From DRLZ01 sp036478815 (GTDB lineage: Bacteria; Pseudomonadota; Gammaproteobacteria; Methylococcales; DRLZ01): DNA of 12,948 bases. The DNA is taken from NCBI GenBank assembly GCA_036478815.1, contig JAZGEP010000355.1, forward strand, positions 1-12,948, read 5' to 3'. Shown in pieces: positions 1 to 6,994 of this stretch. A program made the position numbers and the translations under genes. Below the pieces are notes generated by a model that did no database searches, was not told the DNA's origin, and saw only the letters and a list, made by a program, of their open reading frames with translations. Positions within the stretch are counted from its first letter, which is position 1. The number at the start of each line of letters is the position of its first letter.

Positions 1-154
1 GGACATGACATTTATATTTTTTTGCTGACAATACCAAATCTGAAAGAATTCGTTGATAATCCGCTTCAGCAAAGAATATCGCTTGCCGATTATTGCCACG
101 ATGAATAATATGTAACGGTTGACCTGCGACTGCAAGCCTGGGTAATCGAGCCAT
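1..154 (-). CDS. REP-associated (RAYT) Y1 transposase, 5' part, runs off the left edge
   Basis: The first 51 codons of a gene continue beyond base 1. The protein begins MARLPRLAVAGQPLH and continues IIHRGNNRQAIFF. This is the characteristic N-terminus of REP-associated tyrosine transposases (TnpA_REP/RAYT, Y1_Tnp family), which are single-strand HUH nucleases acting on REP-type hairpins. The HUH motif and catalytic tyrosine would lie outside the window. The start is well fixed: the codon directly before the ATG at 154 is an in-frame TGA. A weak GAGA stands about 9 bases upstream as a possible ribosome-binding site. The gene points away from the SufU fragment to its right, and the 80 bases between them probably belong to the same element. 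Family assignment is firm; activity cannot be judged. Confidence 0.85.
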   Translation of the reverse strand, partial: MARLPRLAVAGQPLHIIHRGNNRQAIFFAEADYQRILSDLVLSAKKYKCHV

Positions 155-221
155 TCAGGCAGTTCTCTAACTGATAAATTAATCGATAGTATAACTTAGT
201 AAGAACTGCATATCAAGCGCA

Positions 222-229
222 CTGACCCC
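222..229 (-). repeat. Probable terminus motif of the RAYT element
   Basis: On the minus strand this reads GGGGTCAG, within AAGGGGTCAGTGCGC. From memory, a GGGGTCAG motif recurs beside RAYT-type transposase genes in proteobacteria. Here it sits exactly between the transposase leader and the point where SufU homology begins at about 235. It is therefore the best candidate for the element's end. This assignment is inference. Confidence 0.4.
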
Positions 230-234
230 TTGTT

Positions 235-486
235 ATGACAGCATCTGTTTCATTAATGACGGAAATGATTAAAGGCAAAACAGTTGAACAAGCCGAACAG
301 TTGTTCGAACAGTTTCATAGCATAACCACTAGTCACGATGATGAAATAAAGCTGGAGGAATTGGGTAAATTGGCAGTACTTGCTGGAGTGCGAGAATATC
401 CCAGCCGGGTTAAGTGTGCCACATTGCCCTGGCATACTATGAACGCTGCAGTTAAAAATGAAGCAACTTCGGTGACAACTGAATAG
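235..486 (+). pseudogene. sufU: SufU-like Fe-S scaffold, C-terminal fragment (5'-truncated)
   Basis: The 83 codons match the C-terminal part of SufU/NifU-N-type scaffold proteins, which act with SufS cysteine desulfurase in Fe-S cluster assembly. Recognisable parts are ASVSLMTEMIKGKTVEQA at residues 3-20, the SufU-specific spacer at about 28-40, ELGKLAVLAGVREYPSRVKC at 42-61 and the ending TTE. Family members are usually about 140-155 residues, so roughly 60-70 N-terminal residues are missing. These would include the first two conserved Cys ligands and the Asp; only the third Cys (C61) remains. Reading upstream in frame gives GTT, CTT, CCC and then TGA, so no further SufU sequence is present and the ATG at 235 is an accidental internal Met. 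Homology stops next to the RAYT-type end, so insertion or rearrangement is the likely cause. A functional short protein is unlikely. Confidence 0.8.
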
Positions 487-556
487 TTACACGTGGCCTA
501 CTACTAAGGAATGACAAAGTTATTAAATTTCCATTCCTCATAATATTTACATGATA

Positions 557-2140
557 TTAATTGGAGACAGCATAAATCAGGTTTGTTGCTATGCTCGGAG
601 TGAGATGTTTAGGGCGCACAAACGGATGATGCCAGACTATGCTGTTTTTTACTCTGCGTTGAAAATCAACCTCTTTAATTCCATTTTTTTCTAGCGCAAA
701 ATGAAATTCATGTCTGGATTTCTCCTTAGCTTTAAAAAGCTGCATTTGTATACGGCTTTGTACATTCACTGCTCCGTCGCCAGTGGTTTCAATTGGTAGA
801 AATAATGCATCCGTCCATTTTGCGGTGACATAGGATTGAACACCATCACTAACACCTGACGATGGCATGCAACCGAAAGGTTTTACACTAATTGTCAGAT
901 GATTGATCTTGTTCTCGATAAAATAAATTAACTTGCCGACTTCCATAAAACCCTCCCCACCACGCACATCCTTGTCAAAATATTTTTCAGCTAAGGACGA
1001 AATGTGATCAATGTCTGGTAGATGGTAGTGATGTAGTCCCAATATATTGGCATACAACTTAAAAGTGTTGCGTACCGCAAACTCAGCTACTGTTAATTTG
1101 AGCAGTTTCCATGCTGGACGGGTGTTTTTGAGCCCTTTTTTTGCAGAATCATGATGGCGAAGTTCCAGACGTTTGAGTGTGTCATGGCGATTTTCCCAGA
1201 TCATAAACAGAATCCAGTTGGTAACGCCTTGTATATCGACTTCTGCACCCTCATTTTCCAGGAAACGTTGTAGATGATAATTTCCATCACCCTCGGTAGT
1301 CATCGCCCAGAATTCTCCGATAATACTCACAACAGGTTTTGGTTTGGTGTAATCAACATCAACCTGTTTCAGAAGGCTTCTACATTGGTAGAGTGCTTTG
1401 ATGATATAACGGTCGCTCTCAAGTGTTTGTGCAAGGATGTCTTTGCACTGTTCAATGGTTTTATCGACGTTACCGGGGATGGTTTCGTATGGGCGCAGGC
1501 GATAAGCCATGAGATTGAGAACATCTCCAGCAATCATCGCTTTAACGATTGAAGAAGCGAATTTAAAATCTATCTTCAAACCCTCATTTGAACCAGCAGC
1601 AAACTTGATGCCTCCTTGTTGCTGAAATAACAGAACACGAAAGCCTTCAAAACCAGCATCACGCAGGGCTTTTCTATATTCCGTCACATAGGTACCAAAG
1701 CGGCATGGCCCACAAGCACCTGCCGTGAGATAGATATATTTTTTGATAATTGATTGCGTGGAAAGTCCTTGATCATCCCGCAGATAAGTCAGATGTTTGA
1801 TCAGGTTACCAACCGTAAAATAGGTAGGATTGCACTGACCACGGTTACCGAATTCCCTCCCAAATCGCAATGCGTCATTATCTGGACAGTCCAGTGTCTT
1901 CACTCTGTAACCAATGCCTTTTAATGCTGCACAGCAAAATCTGTCATGTGCCAGTGTTAACCCACTGATCAATATTGTGGTATTGGCTACCTGTTGATCT
2001 GTAAATTCTTCGTGAATCGGTTCAATCCATTGATCGCGAACAAGACCCAGTTTGCGGCTTTCTGTTTCTGCAAAAGCGGCCAGTTGGTCTTCAATATCTT
2101 GTTGATGTGCTAGGTTTTCATTACTCGTGGTATTTAGCAT
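557..2140 (-). CDS. 2-hydroxyacyl-CoA dehydratase D-component-like protein
   Basis: A 527-residue soluble protein related to the HgdA/HgdB (FldB/BcrB-like) proteins that work with ATP-dependent activators. Visible cysteine motifs suited to Fe-S ligation are C85 (LDCPDND), C103 (RGQCNPTYFTVGN), C143 and C146 (AGACGPCRFGTYVTEYRKAL) and C424 (KPFGCMPSSGVSDGV). The start is ATG 2140, because a perfect AGGAGG stands 7 bases upstream. A longer reading from ATG 2167 would encode that ribosome-binding site and has no good site of its own. The gene lies 65 bases downstream of the tandem activator gene, same strand, and is very likely cotranscribed and a physical partner. In several bacteria the two parts occur as one very long protein (from family knowledge). 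Likely role: accepts low-potential electrons from the activator. The substrate cannot be deduced, because no dehydratase partner, CoA-transferase or pathway gene is in the window. Confidence 0.82.
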   Translation of the reverse strand: MLNTTSNENLAHQQDIEDQLAAFAETESRKLGLVRDQWIEPIHEEFTDQQVANTTILISGLTLAHDRFCCAALKGIGYRVKTLDCPDNDALRFGREFGNRGQCNPTYFTVGNLIKHLTYLRDDQGLSTQSIIKKYIYLTAGACGPCRFGTYVTEYRKALRDAGFEGFRVLLFQQQGGIKFAAGSNEGLKIDFKFASSIVKAMIAGDVLNLMAYRLRPYETIPGNVDKTIEQCKDILAQTLESDRYIIKALYQCRSLLKQVDVDYTKPKPVVSIIGEFWAMTTEGDGNYHLQRFLENEGAEVDIQGVTNWILFMIWENRHDTLKRLELRHHDSAKKGLKNTRPAWKLLKLTVAEFAVRNTFKLYANILGLHHYHLPDIDHISSLAEKYFDKDVRGGEGFMEVGKLIYFIENKINHLTISVKPFGCMPSSGVSDGVQSYVTAKWTDALFLPIETTGDGAVNVQSRIQMQLFKAKEKSRHEFHFALEKNGIKEVDFQRRVKNSIVWHHPFVRPKHLTPSIATNLIYAVSN

Positions 2141-2205
2141 TTCAAATTCCTCCTGAATTACTCGCATCTCAAATAATATCTACAGCTGGATCATCTGTTG
2201 TATAT

Positions 2206-5200
2206 TTAAGAAAATTGCTTCTCAAGTTCATGCCTTTTTTCTGCAATACGTTTAGCCAGTTCAGTTTTGGCTTTGTCCTTATCTGCTAACTCTTCTTCGA
2301 TGCGTTTTAGCTTGTAAGCGTAGGTCTTAACGCGTATTTGCATAGAACCTTTGGGTATGTTGGCATCGATATCATGTAGTGCTGTATACGGTGTGTGTGA
2401 GGTTCTGACAATTCTGTCAACGATTCCATAAGTTGGCGCATCATGACCACACTTGAAACTGGAAAGATCAAGGATTGCTATATTGGGATGGCGTGCTGCA
2501 AATCGTGTAGCCCACACCTTTTGTACACTGTTTACTGAAAAGTTCTCCGGCCATACGTCACGGATATCAAGCGGATCATCATCATTAAAATATGTTTGTA
2601 ACCATTCACGTTGTTTGGGAATACTGCGCATCGATAGTACAGGGTATCCAAGCATTTGGAATTCATCCAGAATCCCATGGTTGATCCCAGGATCATTATG
2701 ATAGGGTCGGCCGTTTAATAGAACTGCAATGCGGTTTTCTTGTTCAACCTGTTGCAGAATTTCATTGCCGCGAGATTCCATGCGTTTGTTGAATTCCTGC
2801 AGAGCCATGAAACCCTGATCTACTGCAAAATCATTCTCATCCTCAGTGATTCCTAAACATGGATACCAGGTATCGAATAATTGTGTTTTCAGTAGATTGG
2901 GTTCTGTAAAGGATAAACTCTTATCAATATATTCAATATCAGCTTTGGCAAAAAAATCAACTTCTTTGGTAAAGGCGGCTTTAACAACATTTGGGCTGCC
3001 AGCAACAATAGGGCAACATGCAGTATCAACAGTATGAGTCACCCAGGTTGGTATGTGAGTGATGCATGGATAATAGATATAATCTAGCGGACCTCTGCGT
3101 TTGGATTTATCAGTGTTCGCAGTAAAAATCAGTTCATGTACATGGGCTAGTATTACCTTTGATGGAAAACATGGGTCGATAGAGCCATATTTTCCCCCTT
3201 TGAGCCATAATTCTTCCGAGGTTACCGGCGACCAAACTATGTTTTCCTTAGGAAAACCCAGCGTTTCAAAATATGATTGGAAAAACGGCCCTAACGAGTA
3301 CATATTCAGTACCCTGGGAAGACCTATCTTTACCGATGTGAAATCCCTGCCAGAACGTCGAAAACCATGCGTTTGACGACGGCGCATAACTTGCCACATT
3401 GGCAATCGGGTCACTTTCACATCATCAACAGGGGTTCCAGCTGCTGGCATCGGTTGATGGTTATAAAAATGTTTAAAAGCAAGTTCGGCTTCTTCTGCTA
3501 CCAGATTGGGAAATTTAGCCAGTGATTCTTTGCGGCTTTTGGTAATTAATTTGAGTGCATCTTTACTTTCTACGGTGCCTTTTTCACAAGAAAATCCCGA
3601 AATGTAGCGGCTGGTTTTTCCATCAGGTGTCGTCGAATCAATAAAGGTTCGCTGACAGAGATTAGGGCAGAAGTGGCAAACCGTAGTTTCATCATTCAAA
3701 GATTGATAGCGAACATCAATTGTGGCATCCACACCAATAAACGTAGAAAACTTGCGCCGCTTAACGACTCTAAGTGTTTCCATCGCAGCACCAATTGCTC
3801 CGGCTTCAGCACAATGTGGGTGTACGATGACCTGTGCATCGGGTACCCGTTGCTTGATGTAATCAACCTGCGCTTTTACAGCAGCAAGGTTGCGCTGGGT
3901 ACCGCCTTGCAACACAAAAACCCGCCCAAATTCTGCAAGTCGGGGGATCTGAACAACATATTGCCAGATGTTTTTAGGTAGAACCTGTGCAAGTCCTGCC
4001 AGCATTTCAGGCGCCTGATAGCCTTCTTTCTGAAAATTTATGCGATCCGCATCAAGGAAAACTCCACAACCATAGTTGAACTTGGGACTGATTGAAGCTG
4101 CAAAGGCATGGTCAGCGTAGTCCTCTAACTTGATTCCAAACTGATCAGCCATTGCCTGGAGCAACATACCGTTTCCAGCAGAACACTGGTTTGACAGGCG
4201 AAAATCACGGATGTCGCGACTACCTGTATTGGTCTCATTGAGAAATAAAACCTTGATGTCCTGGCCACCGATATCACAGATGACATCCGCATCAGGAATA
4301 AATTGAACCGCTGCCATCATGTGAGCAACTGTCTCAACAATATTCACATCCGCTTTTACAACTTCCTCCAATACGTTAGCCGCATATCCAGTCGCCCCAA
4401 AACCGCGAGTTTCAAGAATTGCGCCCTGAGAATTCACATACTCCCTCATATCAGTCAGAAGATCTTTGGTATCTTGGATGGGGTTGCCTTTTGAAAGCGT
4501 ATAAGACTTGTACAAAATGTCTCCGCTTTCATAATCAATCAGCACTGCCTTTGAACTTGTTGAACCACCATCCAACCCGATTACACCCTGAATTCGCTGG
4601 TTGTTTTCAAACACGGCAGGTGAAAAATCGGGAATGGTATAGTCCGCTTTGAACTCAGTGATTTCCTGTTGACTGTTAGCCAAAGGACTACCTGAATTTG
4701 TGGAATAACTGGTGTTGCGTCCTGTGGAAATGTACTCCTTTAGACCATCCAGACCGCGATAGCTGATTGCATTATCAGCTGTGTTGTCCAGTAGCCCGAA
4801 CACCACGGCACCAAAGGCAGCATAATATTGTGAATTTTTTGGTACAAACACCAGTTCTTCTATGGGTCTATCCTGCGGAAATTCATAACCTCGTAATTCC
4901 CAGATTTCTGGTATGCGTAACCGCCAACATTCAATCAGAAAGGGTAAATAAGTGTTTGGACCACCAAGCAGGAGAACGTTATGGTGCAAGGTATTGCCAC
5001 GGGTCAAAACAGAAAGATTTTGCATGACGATAGCATCTGCAACTGAATTCATGATTTCCGGGGCAGGAATCGCATTTTTAATTAAATTAACCACATCTGT
5101 TTCAGCGAATACTCCACATTTTGCAGCGACATGATGTAATTTTTCAGGATCAAACTTCAGATTGGCAACTTCCTCCTCAGACATGCAGAGTTTACTCATG

Positions 5201-5649
5201 CATTTATCAATTGTTGTCCCTGTTCCCGATGCACATTTATCGTTCATGGAGACAATAGCCTGTTTCTCGATAGATCCTTGTTCATTGGTTCGGGGGCGGA
5301 ACATGATCATCTTGGCATCTTGACCACCAAGTTCAATCACAGAATTGACATCGGGATGCAATTTTTCCACGGCAAGGGTGACAGCATTGACTTCCTGGAT
5401 GAAACGGGCACTAAGGGGTTCAATCAATGGGCTGCTGCCGCTGCCCGTACAAAAAATCTGAATGTCTTCTGCATCTGGAAATTTTTCGCCGATGCAGATC
5501 AGGAACTCATACACCATTTCAGCTTGTTGAGCTTCATGTCGACGGTAATCAGACCAAAGAATATCTTGGCTTAGTGTGTCGCAGACTACAGCCTTAACAG
5601 TTGTTGACCCGATATCCAGTCCAATGGCAATGCTTTTGGAATCTGACAT
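2206..5649 (-). CDS. Tandem BadF/HgdC-type acyl-CoA dehydratase activase with DUF2229-like region
   Basis: This 1147-residue cytoplasmic protein belongs to the ATP-dependent activators of 2-hydroxyacyl-CoA dehydratases and benzoyl-CoA reductases (BcrAD/BadFG ASKHA ATPases). Domain 1 (about 8-285) has the phosphate loop GLDIGSTTVKAV, ELGGQDAK at 106-113 and the cluster cysteines C139 (CASGTG) and C178 (CGVFAETDV). Domain 2 (about 354-630) repeats this: GLDGGSTSSKAV, DIGGQDIK, C489 (CSAGNG) and C528 (CGVFLDADR). A linker carries C658, C661, C665 and C688. Residues about 774-1090 are DUF2229-like (KIGLPRVLNMYSLGPFF; LNGRPYHNDPGINHGILDEF). The end (about 1110-1147) is charged and probably coiled-coil. 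The ATG is preceded by AGAGGA at 7 bases. A MITE ends exactly at this ribosome-binding site. The D-component-like gene follows in the same operon. Expected activity is ATP hydrolysis driving one-electron transfer from a [4Fe-4S] cluster. Confidence 0.9.
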   Translation of the reverse strand: MSDSKSIAIGLDIGSTTVKAVVCDTLSQDILWSDYRRHEAQQAEMVYEFLICIGEKFPDAEDIQIFCTGSGSSPLIEPLSARFIQEVNAVTLAVEKLHPDVNSVIELGGQDAKMIMFRPRTNEQGSIEKQAIVSMNDKCASGTGTTIDKCMSKLCMSEEEVANLKFDPEKLHHVAAKCGVFAETDVVNLIKNAIPAPEIMNSVADAIVMQNLSVLTRGNTLHHNVLLLGGPNTYLPFLIECWRLRIPEIWELRGYEFPQDRPIEELVFVPKNSQYYAAFGAVVFGLLDNTADNAISYRGLDGLKEYISTGRNTSYSTNSGSPLANSQQEITEFKADYTIPDFSPAVFENNQRIQGVIGLDGGSTSSKAVLIDYESGDILYKSYTLSKGNPIQDTKDLLTDMREYVNSQGAILETRGFGATGYAANVLEEVVKADVNIVETVAHMMAAVQFIPDADVICDIGGQDIKVLFLNETNTGSRDIRDFRLSNQCSAGNGMLLQAMADQFGIKLEDYADHAFAASISPKFNYGCGVFLDADRINFQKEGYQAPEMLAGLAQVLPKNIWQYVVQIPRLAEFGRVFVLQGGTQRNLAAVKAQVDYIKQRVPDAQVIVHPHCAEAGAIGAAMETLRVVKRRKFSTFIGVDATIDVRYQSLNDETTVCHFCPNLCQRTFIDSTTPDGKTSRYISGFSCEKGTVESKDALKLITKSRKESLAKFPNLVAEEAELAFKHFYNHQPMPAAGTPVDDVKVTRLPMWQVMRRRQTHGFRRSGRDFTSVKIGLPRVLNMYSLGPFFQSYFETLGFPKENIVWSPVTSEELWLKGGKYGSIDPCFPSKVILAHVHELIFTANTDKSKRRGPLDYIYYPCITHIPTWVTHTVDTACCPIVAGSPNVVKAAFTKEVDFFAKADIEYIDKSLSFTEPNLLKTQLFDTWYPCLGITEDENDFAVDQGFMALQEFNKRMESRGNEILQQVEQENRIAVLLNGRPYHNDPGINHGILDEFQMLGYPVLSMRSIPKQREWLQTYFNDDDPLDIRDVWPENFSVNSVQKVWATRFAARHPNIAILDLSSFKCGHDAPTYGIVDRIVRTSHTPYTALHDIDANIPKGSMQIRVKTYAYKLKRIEEELADKDKAKTELAKRIAEKRHELEKQFS

Positions 5650-5660
5650 AATAATCCTCT

Positions 5661-5778
5661 AACTACTCAGCTTACCCTCTGTTTTGTCCAATCGCTGTCT
5701 GGAAAGTGCTCATTTATACCTATAAATTCCGCGCTTTCGCCTTGCTCTTGAACAAAACAGAGGGCAATCTGAGCAGTT
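5661..5778. mobile_element. Palindromic MITE, copy A
   Basis: An element of 118 bases with 26-base terminal inverted repeats matching at 23 positions (left arm 5661-5686, right arm 5753-5778; core CCCTCTGTTTTG). Flanking T5660 and A5779 extend the repeat and could be a TA duplication. Inside is a second hairpin: GAAAGTGC (5702-5709) pairs with GCGCTTTC (5731-5738), and ATTTATA (5712-5718) with TATAAAT (5721-5727). There is no coding sequence. It is clearly homologous to copy B at 6813-6929. Its left end abuts the AGAGGA ribosome-binding site of the activase gene, so it forms the whole 5' leader next to that gene. Confidence 0.85.
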
Positions 5779-5924
5779 ACAGATACGCTGAGTTACATAA
5801 TTCTTAACATAAGTAATTGTGTTTTATTACTCGTTTGTGTGACCTTCGCAAGCCGGTATTGGGTCAAACCTGAATGTTAAATTAATGATGCTCAGGTACT
5901 TATGCATTGGCAAATCATTGGTTA

Positions 5925-6782
5925 TTAACTCTGGCGAAAAGAAATGGATTGTGTGTGGCTGTTTTGAAGAGAATCACTATTCCTGCGGGTCATTAAGACC
6001 CATATACCAATGAAAACCAGGATTACAGATCCATATTGGGCAGGCGTAAACCCAAAGTAACGTGCATCGATATCCGGATAACGAAGCGTATCTAACATGA
6101 ATCGACTGATCCCATAACAAAATGCCCATAGTCCAGTATAGAATCCATAAAAACGTGGTTTCCTATCAAGAAAAGCAAAAACACAGAAAAAACCAAGGGA
6201 AATAATACCTTCATAAAACCCCAGGTCATGGCATGCAACATTGGTTGCTCCGGTTGGACAAATTCCAGAAACCCCCAGCCAAAAAGTTGTTTCTATGCCA
6301 GGATGATCATGTACTGCAAAACACCCCATTCGACCAAAAAACCAGCCTAAAGTGAATCCATAAAGGATACAGTCTGTATAGCCCCATACGTGGATTGGGC
6401 TTGCATTATTTGATCCTGATGCCTTCCTTCTGCGTATTTCACGTCTGAAATACCATGTTACCAGCAATGTGCATAGAATGAATCCGCCAAAACTGGATTG
6501 CCCATCAAAAATTTTGAATAGACTCAAGGGATCTGAAATAAGTTGTTGTGGATAATAAAACAGCAAATGACCCAGGTGACCGCCAACAAAAATACCAACA
6601 ATAATCCACTTGACCAGGCGGTAAATAATTGCTGCCTCCAAGCTATCGCGTTCGGCTTTTTTGGCTGCTATGTACACGCTTGAAATTAAACCTATGACAA
6701 GGAATAGACCCGGTGTCTTAATGGTCAGGATTCCGAAAACATCCAGATTTATCGCATCGAAGTAAGGTATTAGTGGTCTCAT
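5925..6782 (-). CDS. Divergent Lgt-like prolipoprotein diacylglyceryl transferase family membrane protein
   Basis: 285 residues with several hydrophobic segments (about 22-40, 57-76, 97-112, 136-152, 192-206, 213-229, 248-264), the layout of Lgt. Lgt proteins move diacylglyceryl from phosphatidylglycerol to the lipobox cysteine of prolipoproteins in the inner membrane. Family features are PYF near the N-terminus, GWFFGRMGCF (144-154; R151 matches the essential Arg143 of E. coli Lgt), a FYEG segment at 189, YGISRFMLDTLRYPD (223-237; Y223 and R227 match Tyr235/Arg239) and TPAQYGSV. However, the FHGG motif holding essential His103 reads SSFGG here, and the Asn of GRxGN is Cys. It also has HDHPG at 158-162. 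It is probably a paralog, perhaps with altered chemistry. ATG 6782 is chosen because GGGAG stands 8 bases upstream; the in-frame TTG at 6797 overlaps no comparable site. MITE copies lie on both sides. Confidence 0.8.
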   Translation of the reverse strand: MRPLIPYFDAINLDVFGILTIKTPGLFLVIGLISSVYIAAKKAERDSLEAAIIYRLVKWIIVGIFVGGHLGHLLFYYPQQLISDPLSLFKIFDGQSSFGGFILCTLLVTWYFRREIRRRKASGSNNASPIHVWGYTDCILYGFTLGWFFGRMGCFAVHDHPGIETTFWLGVSGICPTGATNVACHDLGFYEGIISLGFFCVFAFLDRKPRFYGFYTGLWAFCYGISRFMLDTLRYPDIDARYFGFTPAQYGSVILVFIGIWVLMTRRNSDSLQNSHTQSISFRQS

Positions 6783-6812
6783 GGAGCCAGCTCCCAATTA
6801 ATTTTTTTAGGC

Positions 6813-6929
6813 AACTACTCAGCTTGCCCTCTATTTTGCCCAATAGTTGTGTTGAAAGTGCTCATTGATATCTTATCAACTGCGCGCTTTCGCCTTGCTC
6901 TTGTACATGAGAGGGCAATTTGAACAGTT
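6813..6929. mobile_element. Palindromic MITE, copy B
   Basis: An element of 117 bases homologous to copy A and in the same orientation. It begins AACTACTCAGCTTGCCCTCT and ends with the inverted form (GAGGGCAATTTGAACAGTT). The inner hairpin is kept: GAAAGTGC (6854-6861) pairs with GCGCTTTC (6884-6891), and TTGATA (6865-6870) with TATCAA (6874-6879). In the apical stem a T-A pair of copy A is replaced by G-C (G6867/C6877), so pairing is preserved despite base change. No TA duplication is visible here. It ends 30 bases before the ATG of the Lgt-like gene and lies between that gene and the protease gene upstream of it. Confidence 0.83.
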
Positions 6930-6994
6930 TCGCATTGCACTGAATGGCTGCTTTTTTAATCACTATTTGTATTGGTGTTAGTCGACTTGTTGTG

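Noticed and set aside
507..538. Inverted repeat AGGAATG/CATTCCT as a terminator after the SufU fragment
   Set aside because: The loop is 18 bases, the stem only 7 and AT-containing, and there is no T-run on either side.
1274..1552. Plus-strand open frame inside the D-component-like gene
   Set aside because: It is antisense to a gene with clear family motifs; it has no recognisable protein features and no good ribosome-binding site.
2141..2167. ATG 2167 as the start of the D-component-like gene
   Set aside because: The nine extra codons contain the strong AGGAGG that serves ATG 2140.
5779..5924. Small RNA or short gene between MITE copy A and the Lgt-like gene
   Set aside because: The stretch is AT-rich with no convincing open frame, promoter or stable hairpin.
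6783..6797. TTG 6797 as the start of the Lgt-like gene
   Set aside because: The ATG at 6782 has GGGAG at 8 bases, and its N-terminus (MRPLIPYF) matches the family style. The TTG overlaps that ribosome-binding site.
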